Source: Intestinirhabdus alba
GTDB lineage: Bacteria; Pseudomonadota; Gammaproteobacteria; Enterobacterales; Enterobacteriaceae
Length of the DNA: 63,599 bases
NCBI RefSeq assembly: GCF_009711095.1
Contig: NZ_WMJZ01000007.1
Coordinates: forward strand, 1 to 63,599
Direction of reading: 5' to 3'
Made by a program: the position numbers and the translations under genes. Positions 37,982 to 47,675 of this stretch are shown here, piece by piece (position 1 is the first letter of the stretch; each line of letters begins with the position of its first letter). The notes below the pieces were generated by a model. That model searched no databases and was not told the DNA's origin. It worked only from the letters and a program-made list of their open reading frames with translations.

Positions 37982-40959
37982 TTCAGGTACACGCTCCCGC
38001 TGTCGATCCAGTAGTGGCTGCCGCTGTGTCGGCGGTCGGCCAGCGTATTCAGTTTTAAGGTCAGGGCGTCGGCGGCAACCGGCCTGCCGTCCTGTAGCCA
38101 GGCGTCGCTCAGTACGAAGGCGTCCGGCCCGGTTTCACTGTCGCCCCCGCACAGCCGCAGGCGCACATTGAGCACGCCGTCGCCGGCAATGGTTTTTGCC
38201 AGCCCGGCGGAGTTGATGCTCAGCGTATAGAGCGGGGTGGCGGGCCAGCGGGCGTTGGCCAGCTGGCGGAAGCCGAGGGTGACGTTGCCGCGCAGCGGAA
38301 AATGCAGCCGGGCGTCAAGGGCGGCGTCGGGGCTGTCGAGATCGATATCGTGATACCAGACGTTTTCGTCGCGCAGGGTATTTACCGTATTGTCCAGCAC
38401 GCCGAGGTAGCGCACCGTGGAGTAAGCGCCGATATCCGCCGCTTTGAAGTTAAAGCGCGGCAGGCGCAGATCCAGCGCCAGGCTGCAGAGCATCGCCCCC
38501 ACGGCGGCGGTGGATTTCGGGTTGCCGATGCGCCCCTGCTGGCTAAAGGGATACCATTCATGGACCCGGTAGGTATTCATCCACACCATACGGTTGACCG
38601 GCACCGGCTGCAGATGGCGGATCAGCGCCTGTACGCCCGGCAGGCAGGCCGGGCGGCCGGTGATCAGCAGCACGTCGCAGCAGTAGTGGGATATGGCCTC
38701 GCAGACCGCGTGCAGCGGCGAGGCGAGGGTAAACTGGCCCGCCAGCAGCGCCTCCTGCAGCCGGCTGAACTGTACCTGCAGCGGCACGCTGAACAGGTCG
38801 AACGGCGAGGCCCCGGCCGGCAGGGCGTGCTCGATGGCCTGCTGAATATAGTTCATCACGTTGCGCGTCGGGCGCTGCGCCAGCAGCTCGCCGAAGGTGG
38901 CGTGCAGCCCGGCCAGCGGATCGTTGACGTCGCTCTGCTCCCAGGCGGAGAGCACCGCGTGGCCGAGCGGCATAAACAGCTGCAGGGCCGTCTGCTGGCG
39001 CAGGACGGCCTGGGTGTCGATGCGCCCGGAGTCGCCGAACAGGGTCGCCAGCAGGGCGGCGGCGTCGTTGACCCCGGCCTGCTGCAGGCGGGTCTGCAGG
39101 GCGGGCAGTACGCATTTCTGAATCACGTCCAACAGCAGATCGTCCCCGGCCACCTTGAAGCCTTCCCTGAACAGCAGGTGTGGGGTGATTTTCACGTTAG
39201 CCCCGACGCCGTCATCCAACTGGTAGTGGACGATCGCCATATCGGTGGTGCCGCCGCCGATGTCGATGGAGGCGACGCGCAGCGCCCGGCCGCGGACTTC
39301 CCCCGGCTCCGGCAGGCGATCCGGCCGGGCCAGGGCGTTAAAGAACGCCTCGCTGCGCCCGGCGTAGTGGGAGATTGCCTCGTTATAGAGCCATACCAGC
39401 TGTCCGCAGCTGGCCTCGTCCCACGACATCTGGATCTCCGGCACCGGTACGATGCTCTTTTCCCGCTGCGGGCGGGTGCTGAAATCGTCGTCCTGGGGGT
39501 GCCAGCCCATCGCCTTCCAGACCAGGGCAATCGCTTCGAACATGCGCTGGCGGAAGATTTCGCGCTCCTGTTTCGGCATCGCCGACGGCAGGGTCAGGAT
39601 CAGGGTGCGCAGCTGACGCGGCGAGGCGGGAAAGCCCAGCCGCAGCCGGGTCGCCACGCTGTTAATTTGCCCCAGGGCCTGGGCCAGAATTTCACACAGC
39701 ATATGGGTCATCAGCGTGCTGCGGCTGTACTGCGGGGAGAAAACCGGCAGGCGCTCGTCCTGGGGCAGCGCGTAGAGCGGCTGCCCGTTGTCGTTCATCA
39801 GGTTCATCAGCGGAAAGGCGGTGGCGGGCGGCTCGCGCCGGGTTTTGCCGTTCAGCTGGCTGAAGCGCCAGTCGTGCAGCACCGGCGTTTCATCCCACAG
39901 GTAGCGCCGGGGGCTGGAGATGCCGCTGCTGCCCTCCGTGCCGGTGCGCTGCATCGCCAGCCTGCGCGCCTCGTCGCCCACGCGGACGATCGACGGCCAG
40001 ACAAAGGCGTCGTCGCGCCCGCTCTCCACGGAAAAGTGCTGCTTGCCGAAGCGCGCCTCGGAGAACTCCAGGCGGCTGGTGAACAGCGGGTCGTTAAGAA
40101 ACTGCGGCTCGCTCAGGGAGCGCACCTGCAGCTCCGCCGTCTGGCGCAGGCCGTCGTTGGCGTCGCCATGATCTTCAATCAGGACGCCGCAGGTATGGGT
40201 GTTGCCGACGTCGAGGATCAGATCCACCGGTATCGCCGGGGTGCTGAGGGTATGGGTTACCAGCTTCACCTCCGGCACCTGAAGCTGCTCTCCCAGCAGC
40301 GCCAGCAGGTTCAGCCAGTGGGCCTGATATTCAAAGCTGCGCAGCGCCTGCTGGATCGCCTGCCCGGAGCGGTTTTCCACCTGGTTGACATGGTGAAGGA
40401 ACGCCTCGCGCAGCCAGCCGTCAATCCAGGTCTGGTCAAGAAAGTCGGCCACTTCGTCATCGCGCCAGGCCAGGGCGAAGCGGGTGCCGTTCAGCAGATC
40501 GTTGTGGCAGGGGGCCAGCCCGGCGGGGGCGTTTTCGCTGAGCTGGCAGTCCAGCGCCAGGGTAATACGGTGGCTGTTGCCCGCGGCGTCCGGCTGCGCC
40601 AGCCTGCGCACCTGCACCCGCGCCCAGTTGTCCGGGCCTTCGGTAAAGATGCGCGGGGGGTTGAAGCGCAGGAAGGGGAGCGGCAGCCAGACGCCGTCGA
40701 GCACCTCCAGCGAATAGTGCAGGCTTTGGGTACTTTCAGGCTTCACCACCTCCGGCTGCTGGCCGGATCGGGCGGGCAGCGTATAGCGATCATGGGCCAG
40801 GTCATAGTCGAGGCGCAGCAGCGGGCCGTTCGCCGTCTTGCGCACAAAGCGGCCGTGATGGGCCGACTCCTGGGGCGTCAGGCCGAAGTCGAGAAACTGA
40901 ACGCCGCTGTTGGCAATGAGCGTCACGCTCTGTTTGTAATCACACAGATTCACCAGCAT
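37978..40959 (-). CDS. srfB: SrfB family protein with actin/Hsp70-type ATPase motifs
   Basis: 993-residue cytoplasmic protein. Two nucleotide motifs of the actin/Hsp70 superfamily are plain: DVGNTHT at 250-256 (phosphate 1) and DIGGGTTD at 566-573 (phosphate 2). The roughly 240 residues before them form an extra domain. It starts three bases after the srfA stop and overlaps srfC, so the three proteins are made in step and probably form one complex. Known from Salmonella as an SsrB-regulated factor; the biochemical role is unknown to me. Confidence 0.88.
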   Translation of the reverse strand: MLVNLCDYKQSVTLIANSGVQFLDFGLTPQESAHHGRFVRKTANGPLLRLDYDLAHDRYTLPARSGQQPEVVKPESTQSLHYSLEVLDGVWLPLPFLRFNPPRIFTEGPDNWARVQVRRLAQPDAAGNSHRITLALDCQLSENAPAGLAPCHNDLLNGTRFALAWRDDEVADFLDQTWIDGWLREAFLHHVNQVENRSGQAIQQALRSFEYQAHWLNLLALLGEQLQVPEVKLVTHTLSTPAIPVDLILDVGNTHTCGVLIEDHGDANDGLRQTAELQVRSLSEPQFLNDPLFTSRLEFSEARFGKQHFSVESGRDDAFVWPSIVRVGDEARRLAMQRTGTEGSSGISSPRRYLWDETPVLHDWRFSQLNGKTRREPPATAFPLMNLMNDNGQPLYALPQDERLPVFSPQYSRSTLMTHMLCEILAQALGQINSVATRLRLGFPASPRQLRTLILTLPSAMPKQEREIFRQRMFEAIALVWKAMGWHPQDDDFSTRPQREKSIVPVPEIQMSWDEASCGQLVWLYNEAISHYAGRSEAFFNALARPDRLPEPGEVRGRALRVASIDIGGGTTDMAIVHYQLDDGVGANVKITPHLLFREGFKVAGDDLLLDVIQKCVLPALQTRLQQAGVNDAAALLATLFGDSGRIDTQAVLRQQTALQLFMPLGHAVLSAWEQSDVNDPLAGLHATFGELLAQRPTRNVMNYIQQAIEHALPAGASPFDLFSVPLQVQFSRLQEALLAGQFTLASPLHAVCEAISHYCCDVLLITGRPACLPGVQALIRHLQPVPVNRMVWMNTYRVHEWYPFSQQGRIGNPKSTAAVGAMLCSLALDLRLPRFNFKAADIGAYSTVRYLGVLDNTVNTLRDENVWYHDIDLDSPDAALDARLHFPLRGNVTLGFRQLANARWPATPLYTLSINSAGLAKTIAGDGVLNVRLRLCGGDSETGPDAFVLSDAWLQDGRPVAADALTLKLNTLADRRHSGSHYWIDSGSVYLK

Positions 40960-40962
40960 AAA

Positions 40963-42315
40963 TCAGGTCCCTGTCTTTTTGAGCGTTAACGGGATGCCGG
41001 CGTGCGAGGCATAGCGCGCCGTACAAATCGCCACGTCGTTGACCCCCGCCCGGCAGGTGATTTCCGGCATCGGGTAGCGTGAACCGTCGGCGCAGCGGGC
41101 GTGACCGCGACTCTTGATCATCAGCTCGCCGGTCCCGTGCAGCCCGGAGAAGATCTCGGCGCGGCAGACGATGTTCTTGCCATGCACCACCCTGGCTGTA
41201 CCTTTATTGTTCTGAATCTGATAGCGCAGCGACGGCGCTTTGCCGGTAACCGGATCTTTCACGTCAATGATGGCCCGCCAGCTGCCGTTTAAAAAGCGGG
41301 TGGTGCCCGCTTTCACCTGTCCGGCCTCCATCACCAGGGCGTCTTTAGGAATGGCGGCGATGGTGATCGGCTCCTCGACGGGGGGGGCCTTTGGCGGCAC
41401 CGGCTTCTCGACGGGCGGCGGCGGGGGCGGGGGCGTGACCGCCGCCGGGCGCAGCGGCAGCCTGGCGGTCAGCTCGGGCAGCGGCTTAGCCGGGGGAATA
41501 ACCGGCGCGGGAAGCGGCGGAGCTTCGCTGATGGCGGCCGCGGGCGGGGCCTCAGACTTCCACAGCAGCGGCACCGCCGCCGCCGCGACAATCAGCGCGG
41601 CCAGCGGCAGGCTCCACGGCAGCAGACGACGCCCCGATTTAGCGGCAGGCGGTTCGCTTTCAGCGGCGGCTTCGGGAAGCGGCGAAGGTTCAGGTTTCGC
41701 TTCAGGTTCCGGCACAATCACCGGGGGCGGTGCCAGCAGCGGTTCATCCGCTCTGGCAAAGACGATCGCGGGCGGCTCTGGCTCCGGTTCAGGGTCGGGC
41801 GGCAGCGCCATCACCTCCGGCTCAGGAAGCGCCTCGCACACCTCCAGGCAGGCGAGCACGTCGTCCCGGGGGGTTTCATTAAGGTTAACGAACCCCCAGA
41901 AGGCGATCACCGGCCTGCCGTCGACCAGAAAAACGTGGTTTTCGCCAGGGAACTGTACCGCCTTTTCCAGCAGCGAGCCGAACAGCTGCAGGGCAGTTTT
42001 ATTCGACTGCAGGCTTTTGCGGCTCAGGGCCGCGGCGCTTTCCATGATACCGGAGAGGTGGCGCAAGGCCCGGCGGCGCGTCTCCTCGTCCGCCGCCTTC
42101 CAGGCGACGACTGGACCGGCAATGGGCGAGTACCAGTCGACCCGATCGCCGCCGTCGTTGACCTGCGGGATCGCCAGACATTCCACCAGCGCCTGCTGCC
42201 TGCGCAGCCGGAGCGTTTCACGAATTTGTAGCGCTGAATCAAATACGGCCTGGCCGCCGCCGCCCACGGCCTGATAGTCATCCAGATTGCCGCTGCGCAG
42301 GAGAGTTTTTGCCAC
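40963..42315 (-). CDS. srfA: SrfA family membrane protein, proline-rich
   Basis: 450 residues, first gene of srfABC. A soluble N-terminal domain (1-160; GNLDDYQAVGGGGQAVFD, WYSPIAGPVVAW) is followed by a Pro/Glu-rich linker, one membrane helix (about 231-252, LLPWSLPLAALIVAAAAVPL), a second proline-rich linker (PPPPPPPVEKPVPPK) and a C-terminal domain (about 330-450) with four Cys, ending TLKKTGT. Layout suggests the N-terminus in the cytoplasm and the C-terminal domain in the periplasm, like TonB- or FtsN-type spanning proteins. It could anchor SrfB/SrfC to the membrane (inference). Confidence 0.82.
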   Translation of the reverse strand: MAKTLLRSGNLDDYQAVGGGGQAVFDSALQIRETLRLRRQQALVECLAIPQVNDGGDRVDWYSPIAGPVVAWKAADEETRRRALRHLSGIMESAAALSRKSLQSNKTALQLFGSLLEKAVQFPGENHVFLVDGRPVIAFWGFVNLNETPRDDVLACLEVCEALPEPEVMALPPDPEPEPEPPAIVFARADEPLLAPPPVIVPEPEAKPEPSPLPEAAAESEPPAAKSGRRLLPWSLPLAALIVAAAAVPLLWKSEAPPAAAISEAPPLPAPVIPPAKPLPELTARLPLRPAAVTPPPPPPPVEKPVPPKAPPVEEPITIAAIPKDALVMEAGQVKAGTTRFLNGSWRAIIDVKDPVTGKAPSLRYQIQNNKGTARVVHGKNIVCRAEIFSGLHGTGELMIKSRGHARCADGSRYPMPEITCRAGVNDVAICTARYASHAGIPLTLKKTGT

Positions 42316-42518
42316 GTTGTTGTCCCTCAGGCTTTTTCACCCATTTACTTTACGGGTTATGCCAGCGGGCAAACGGCGGAAGAGAGGCTAAAAGCAGTGA
42401 ATTATCACGCCATAGGCATCTTGACGTTTTTAAAAAGACTTAACGAAAATCGCGCGTCGGGGGAGGGGGACGAGGCAGACCGCCGTTGCGCTCTGCCCCG
42501 TGCTCTTTTTACCCGGCG

Positions 42519-43772
42519 TCAGGGCCGGGAGACCGTGCCGTCCGGCGTGCGCGCCATTGTCCAGGAGGGAATACCGCCCTCGCACGGATACCGGGCCGCT
42601 TTCGCTTCGTCAATATCGATCCCCAGCCCCGGCCTGCCGCTCAGGTAAGCGTAGCCGTAATCGATCTCAGGGCAGCCGGGGAACACCTCGCGCAGGGCGT
42701 CGTTCATCGGCGTATACTCCTGAATGCCGAAGTTGGGTGAGCTGAGATCGAGATGCATGTTCGCGCATACGCCCGCCGGCGAAATGTCGCCAGGCCCGTG
42801 CCACGCCGTGCGTACGCCGTTCAGTTCGCTGTAGACGGCCAGCTTTTTCGCCGGGGTAATGCCGCCGATGGTGCTGACGTGGCAGCGGATATAGTCAATC
42901 AGCCGGTTGTCAATCAGCGGCTTCCACTCATTGATATTGACGAACAGTTCGCCCATTGACACGGGCGTGGAGGCCTGCTGGCGCAGCATTTTCAGCCAGT
43001 CGATATTTTCCGGTGCCACCGGATCCTCCAGATAAAACAGCTGATACTGCTCCAGGGCCTTTGCCAGGTGAACGGCGGTGACCGGCGTAACGCGCTCGTG
43101 GACGTCATGAATGAACTCAATGCCAAAGCCAAGCTTATTGCGCAGATGGTCAAACAGGCGCGGAACGCTTTTCGCGTAGGCCTCAGGATCGAAGTAGATC
43201 CCCGGCGTTTTGCCGCGCGGAGAGCGCTTCGGCTGAATATTTTTCGCTCTTGCCAGGTGGGTGGCGATAAGCTTCAGATCCTCGGTGCCGGCACCGCCGT
43301 ACATTCCCATCTGGCAGCGCACGTACTGATAGCCTTCTTCCATCCGGGCGCGGATGTTGTCTTCCACTTCCAGCTCGTCGCCGCCGTCGGTATGGCAGTA
43401 GAGGGGAATGCCGTCCCGGCACTTTCCGCCCAGCAGATCGTAGACCGGCATCCCGGCCAGCTTGCCTTTAATATCCCACAGGGCCATATCCACGCCGGAG
43501 AGGGCGTTGTTCATAATGGGGCCGTTGCGCCAGTAGCCGCTGACGGCGGCCGACTGCCAGATATCGTCAATGCGCGACGGATCTTTACCGATTAAGAACG
43601 GTGCCATGTACTCATCAACGGCGCTTTTTACCGCAAAGATACGCTGTGTGAAGGTGGCGCATCCCAGACCGTACAGGCCTGGCTCGCTGGTTTCAACTTT
43701 GACCACCGCCAGATCGATCCCCCCCGGCGCGGTCAGAATGGTTTTCACATTGGTGATTTTCAGGTTACCCAC
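42519..43772 (-). CDS. rspA: Enolase-superfamily sugar-acid dehydratase, RspA/ManD type
   Basis: 417 residues of the mannonate-dehydratase subgroup of the enolase superfamily. Visible are YWRNGPIMNNALSGVDMALWDIKGK, metal-ligand-bearing FIHDVHERVTP and FYLEDPVAPEN, then SMGELFVN, and HGPGDISPAGVCANMHLD. Such proteins dehydrate D-mannonate or D-gluconate to 2-keto-3-deoxygluconate, some very slowly; E. coli RspA was named for starvation sensing. Here it is divergent from a 5-keto-gluconate-type reductase and an idonate dehydrogenase-like gene, suggesting a hexonate pathway. Exact substrate cannot be read from the sequence. Confidence 0.85.
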   Translation of the reverse strand: MGNLKITNVKTILTAPGGIDLAVVKVETSEPGLYGLGCATFTQRIFAVKSAVDEYMAPFLIGKDPSRIDDIWQSAAVSGYWRNGPIMNNALSGVDMALWDIKGKLAGMPVYDLLGGKCRDGIPLYCHTDGGDELEVEDNIRARMEEGYQYVRCQMGMYGGAGTEDLKLIATHLARAKNIQPKRSPRGKTPGIYFDPEAYAKSVPRLFDHLRNKLGFGIEFIHDVHERVTPVTAVHLAKALEQYQLFYLEDPVAPENIDWLKMLRQQASTPVSMGELFVNINEWKPLIDNRLIDYIRCHVSTIGGITPAKKLAVYSELNGVRTAWHGPGDISPAGVCANMHLDLSSPNFGIQEYTPMNDALREVFPGCPEIDYGYAYLSGRPGLGIDIDEAKAARYPCEGGIPSWTMARTPDGTVSRP

Positions 43773-43839
43773 GTTAACTCCTTAATTTTACTGAATATAA
43801 GCCACATCACGCGCAGCACAACAATAATTACAATAGGTG

Positions 43840-43854
43840 AGTTGTCCTACAACT
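43840..43854. promoter_or_regulatory. GntR/FadR-type operator candidate
   Basis: AGTTGTCCTACAACT is a perfect 6-3-6 palindrome and contains TTGTCCTACAA, which fits the TNGTNNNACNA pattern of FadR-subfamily GntR regulators. It lies between divergent rspA and the SDR gene; the GntR gene at 48.1 kb is the obvious candidate binder. Confidence 0.55.
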
Positions 43855-43907
43855 TTGAAGGGGTTATATCATGATTACTCTGTCGGTTATCGCTGAGGTT
43901 ATTATTA

Positions 43908-43923
43908 TGTGATAACGCTCACC
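43908..43923. promoter_or_regulatory. CRP-binding site candidate
   Basis: TGTGATAACGCTCACC agrees with TGTGA-N6-TCACA in 9 of 10 bases. Placed in the divergent promoter region of the hexonate genes, it suggests catabolite control. A weaker half-site (TGTGATC) lies at 43988-43994. Confidence 0.55.
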
Positions 43924-44091
43924 AATTATTATTAATTGATTTTATTCAACAAGTTAACGTTGATTTGTTTCTTGTTTTTACGTCGTGTGTGATCTTTATT
44001 GCAAAAATATTTCTTGCGCATTGATTTTATGATGGCAACACCACACCCTTGGATATGATAGTCGTCATACATATTTAAGGGGAGACGTAAC

Positions 44092-44862
44092 ATGAGTGAT
44101 GCATTATTCGATCTGACGGGTAAAACGGCGCTGATCACCGGCTCTGCGCGCGGGCTGGGGTTTGCCTACGCCCAGGGGCTGGCCGCCGCCGGCGCGCGGG
44201 TTATCCTCAACGATATTCGCGATACGCTGCTGGCGGAGTCGGTCAGCACGCTGACTCGCCAGGGGTATCACGCCGAGGGTATCGCCTTTGACGTCACCGA
44301 CGAACGGGCGATTGAGGCCGCCTTTACCCGCCTTGATGAGCAGGGTATCCAGGTGGATATCCTGATCAACAACGCGGGCATTCAGTACCGCAAGCCGATG
44401 GTGGAGCTGGAGCTGGAGAACTGGCAGAAGGTGATTGATACCAACCTGACCAGCGCGTTTCTGGTATCCCGCGCGGCGGCCAGACGAATGATCGCCCGCC
44501 AAAGCGGCGGCAAAATTGTCAATATCGGCTCCCTGACCAGCCAGGCGGCCAGACCCACCGTCGCCCCCTATACGGCGGCGAAAGGGGGGATCAAAATGCT
44601 CACCTGCTCAATGGCCGCCGAATGGGCGCAGTTTAATATACAGACCAACGCCATCGGGCCGGGGTATATCCTGACCGACATGAACACCGCGCTTATTGAA
44701 GATAAACAGTTCGATGGCTGGGTGAAAAGCAGTAATCCGTCGCAGCGCTGGGGCCGTCCGGAAGAGTTAATCGGCACGGCGGTATTTTTATCGTCAAAAG
44801 CATCGGATTACATCAACGGGCAGATTATTTACGTTGACGGTGGATGGCTGGCCGTTCTGTAA
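44092..44862 (+). CDS. Short-chain dehydrogenase, gluconate 5-dehydrogenase-like
   Basis: 256-residue SDR oxidoreductase. Cofactor loop TGSARGLGFAYA, NNAG, catalytic Ser in IVNIGSLTSQ, and YTAAK active site (Tyr and Lys). Resembles IdnO, which interconverts 5-keto-D-gluconate and D-gluconate; DWVK-type tail ends in INGQIIYVDGGW. Strong ribosome site (GGGGAGA). First gene of the set SDR, idonate dehydrogenase-like, symporter. Confidence 0.85.
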   Translation: MSDALFDLTGKTALITGSARGLGFAYAQGLAAAGARVILNDIRDTLLAESVSTLTRQGYHAEGIAFDVTDERAIEAAFTRLDEQGIQVDILINNAGIQYRKPMVELELENWQKVIDTNLTSAFLVSRAAARRMIARQSGGKIVNIGSLTSQAARPTVAPYTAAKGGIKMLTCSMAAEWAQFNIQTNAIGPGYILTDMNTALIEDKQFDGWVKSSNPSQRWGRPEELIGTAVFLSSKASDYINGQIIYVDGGWLAVL

Positions 44863-44895
44863 CTCCTCCGCCAAAAATAAAATCAGGAAAATATT

Positions 44896-45936
44896 ATGCC
44901 TAAATTAGAATTTGATGCCTGCGTGGTAAACGGCAAAAAGGACGTGGTTATCGGCCGCCGGGAGCTGGAATATTCTGCGGAAGAGGTGGTGGTTAAAGTA
45001 GAATGCGGCGGGATCTGCGGTTCAGATATTCACTATTATTATGAAGGCCACGCCGGACTTTCGATAATTAAGCATCCGTTAATTATCGGCCATGAATTTT
45101 GCGGTCGTGTTTATCATGCGCCGGTCGGCTCCCGGCTTAAGGTGGGGCAGAAAGTCGCCGTTAATCCATCGCAGCCCTGCCAGCGCTGCGAATACTGCTA
45201 TGCGGGTAAACAAAACGCCTGTCAGAATATGCGTTTTATGGGCAGCGCCCAGTTTAATCCGCACGTGCACGGCGGTTTTGCCCAGTACGTTAAGGTCACC
45301 GGGACTCAGTGCATTCCCTACGATGAGCGCGTTCCCGCTGAAGTCATGGCCTTTGCCGAGCCGACGGCGGTGGTGATTCATGCCCTGAACGTCGCGGGCA
45401 GCCTGGTGGGCAAGAAGGTGCTGGTCATTGGTGCCGGGCCAATCGGTGCGCTGGCCATTGCCGCCGCTAAGGCTTCCGGAGCAGCAGAAATTGTCGCCAG
45501 CGATCTGAGCGAGCGTTGTCGGGATATCGCGGTCAGGATGGGAGCCGATACGGCCGTCGATCCGGCTGCCGCAGACGACATGGCCCGCTACACGGCCAGC
45601 CGGGGCTATTTTGACGTCACGCTGGAGGCCAGCGGTGCTGAAGCGGCCATCGCGTCCAGCGTGCTGGCGACCCGCCCCGGCGGCGTGGTGGTGCAGATCG
45701 GGATGGGCAAAAGCCCGCTGAATTTCCCGGTTGCGCAGATGCTGGTTAAAGAAATTGCCTGGAAGGGATCGTTCCGTTTTATCGATGAATTTACCACCGC
45801 GGTCACCTGGCTGGAAAAAGGGTTAATCGATCCGCGGCCCATTATTTCCGGGCAATATCCGTACTCTAATATAGAAGAGGCACTGATAGCCGCCAGCGAT
45901 AAAACGCTATCGTCAAAAGTGCTGGTCAACTTTTAA
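44896..45936 (+). CDS. Zinc alcohol dehydrogenase, L-idonate/L-gulonate 5-dehydrogenase-like
   Basis: 346-residue medium-chain dehydrogenase. Catalytic-zinc residues in GGICGSDIHYYYEG and GHEF; structural-zinc cysteines in CQRCEYCYAGKQNAC; nucleotide loop VIGAGPIGALA. Resembles IdnD and RspB, which oxidise L-idonate or L-gulonate at C5. It starts 33 bases after the SDR gene. Together the pair would turn L-idonate into D-gluconate by way of 5-ketogluconate (family-based inference). Confidence 0.87.
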   Translation: MPKLEFDACVVNGKKDVVIGRRELEYSAEEVVVKVECGGICGSDIHYYYEGHAGLSIIKHPLIIGHEFCGRVYHAPVGSRLKVGQKVAVNPSQPCQRCEYCYAGKQNACQNMRFMGSAQFNPHVHGGFAQYVKVTGTQCIPYDERVPAEVMAFAEPTAVVIHALNVAGSLVGKKVLVIGAGPIGALAIAAAKASGAAEIVASDLSERCRDIAVRMGADTAVDPAAADDMARYTASRGYFDVTLEASGAEAAIASSVLATRPGGVVVQIGMGKSPLNFPVAQMLVKEIAWKGSFRFIDEFTTAVTWLEKGLIDPRPIISGQYPYSNIEEALIAASDKTLSSKVLVNF

Positions 45937-46044
45937 TAATAAGTTAACTCCTGGCGTGCAGCCTGAAGGTGGCGTCGGGAGCAAAACTATTCCGCGTCCG
46001 GCGAGTCTGAATTATTAGCGGTGAAATACGGCCGGCTGTTCGTT

Positions 46045-46230
46045 GGATATATTGAAGCCGCATGGCAAAACGCCGGGCGAGTTTAACAGCCGTAAAGCGT
46101 TGCCCCGAAGGGAGCAGCGCGCGGAATCAACTTTATATGATTACAGACTGCTTTTAATGAGGGCAGGAATATCGCTCATTTATACCCTGGTTGCTAATAC
46201 ACATGCAGCCTGAAGCATGACGGATATATC
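46045..46230. repeat. Degenerate palindromic repeat, family C
   Basis: Begins with ATATTGAAGCCGCATGGC and AACAGCCGTAAAGCGTTGCC and ends ACACATGCAGCCTGAAGCAT, as the better preserved copy at 47.8 kb does. The middle has diverged or been replaced. It separates the dehydrogenase from the symporter gene. Confidence 0.45.
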
Positions 46231-46280
46231 GTGTTGATAACCGATATCGTTATTTATTTTTCTAACCGTATGGTGAAAGT

Positions 46281-47675
46281 ATGAGTCATTCAACTCCTGC
46301 AGCAGAGCGAAATACCGCCGATCTGGTCAGAGCATCGGTCTCCGGCTGGCTTGGCACGACGTTAGAATTTATGGATTTCCAGCTCTATTCTTTGGGCGCG
46401 GCGTTGGTGTTCCATGAAATATTTTTTCCTGAACAATCCGGCGCGATGGCGTTAATTCTGGCAATGGGCACCTACGGCGCGGGCTACGTTGCGCGCATCG
46501 TCGGCGCGGTTATTTTTGGCAAAATGGGCGATAAGGTCGGGCGGAAAAAGGTCCTGTTTATTACCATTGCCCTGATGGGCGTTTGTACCTCGCTGATTGG
46601 CGCACTGCCCACCTGGCATCAGGTGGGTATTCTTGCGCCGCTGCTGCTGGTTACCCTGAGAATCATTCAGGGGCTGGGTGCCGGAGCGGAAATTTCCGGT
46701 GCCAGCACTATGCTGGCCGAGTATGCGCCAAAAGGGAGGAAGGGCATTATCTCCTCTCTGGTGGCGATGGGCACCAACTGCGGTACTCTGAGCGCGACGG
46801 CTATCTGGGCGGTGATGTTTTTCTGCTTTGATAATGAAACCATCGTCGCCTGGGCGTGGCGTATTCCGTTCCTGGCCAGCTTTGTGGTGATGGGCTTTGC
46901 CATCTGGCTGCGGCTCAACCTGAAGGAAAGCCCGGTATTTGAAACCGTCAGCGACGGCGAGGCGGCGCGCCCGCAGCGGCAGAGAAGCGGGCCTGTCTGG
47001 CAGCTCATGAAGGGCCGTTCTTTCTGGCTGGCGACCGGGCTGCGCTTTGGTCAGGCGGGTAACTCCGGCATTATTCAGACCTTCCTCGCCGGCTATATGG
47101 TTCAGACGCTGCTGTTTAATAAGTCGCTGCCTGCGGATGCGATGATGCTCAGCTCCGTTGTCGGTTTTTTAACGATTCCGCTTATCGGCTGGATATCGGA
47201 CAAGATTGGCCGACGCATTCCCTATATGGTTTTAACGTGCTGCTCTATTATCCTCGCCTGGCCGATGCTCTCCTTCATCGTTGATAAGACGCAGAACCCG
47301 GGGACCATTATGCTCTGCCTGATCCTTATCCATAACTTTGCGGTGCTGGGGCAGGCGGCCATTGAGGGCATTACCATGGCGGAGATGTTCGGCTCGCAGA
47401 ACCGCTTCGCGCAGATGGCCATCTCTAAAGAGATCGGCGGCCTGTTCGCCACCGGACTTGGGCCGCTGCTGGCGGGCATCTTCTGCCAGATCAGCGGCTC
47501 CTGGTATCCCATCTTTATTATGCTGATCGCTTACTCCTGCATCGGTCTGCTGTCGTCCTGTCTGATGCCGGAGGTCCGGGACCGGGATCTTAACGCGCCG
47601 GAGAACGCCGCCGACGGCGCGGTATCGGATCGCTATGGCGCGGGGCAGACGGCGAAAGCGGAGCGCTACTCTTAA
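46281..47675 (+). CDS. MFS transporter, metabolite:H+ symporter (MHS) family
   Basis: 464 residues with 12 membrane helices. The loop between helices 2 and 3 reads GKMGDKVGRKKVL, the major-facilitator signature, and a matching GWISDKIGRRIPY occurs in the second half. VSGWLGTTLEFMDFQLYS at the start and RIIQGLGAGAEISGA are typical of the MHS group. It probably brings in the hexonate handled by the two dehydrogenases upstream and the divergent dehydratase. Hydrophilic C-terminal tail. Confidence 0.88.
   Translation: MSHSTPAAERNTADLVRASVSGWLGTTLEFMDFQLYSLGAALVFHEIFFPEQSGAMALILAMGTYGAGYVARIVGAVIFGKMGDKVGRKKVLFITIALMGVCTSLIGALPTWHQVGILAPLLLVTLRIIQGLGAGAEISGASTMLAEYAPKGRKGIISSLVAMGTNCGTLSATAIWAVMFFCFDNETIVAWAWRIPFLASFVVMGFAIWLRLNLKESPVFETVSDGEAARPQRQRSGPVWQLMKGRSFWLATGLRFGQAGNSGIIQTFLAGYMVQTLLFNKSLPADAMMLSSVVGFLTIPLIGWISDKIGRRIPYMVLTCCSIILAWPMLSFIVDKTQNPGTIMLCLILIHNFAVLGQAAIEGITMAEMFGSQNRFAQMAISKEIGGLFATGLGPLLAGIFCQISGSWYPIFIMLIAYSCIGLLSSCLMPEVRDRDLNAPENAADGAVSDRYGAGQTAKAERYS

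Noticed and set aside
38302..40989. 895-codon open frame antisense to srfB
   Set aside because: Antisense shadow; srfB has clear actin-type motifs and is coupled to its neighbours.
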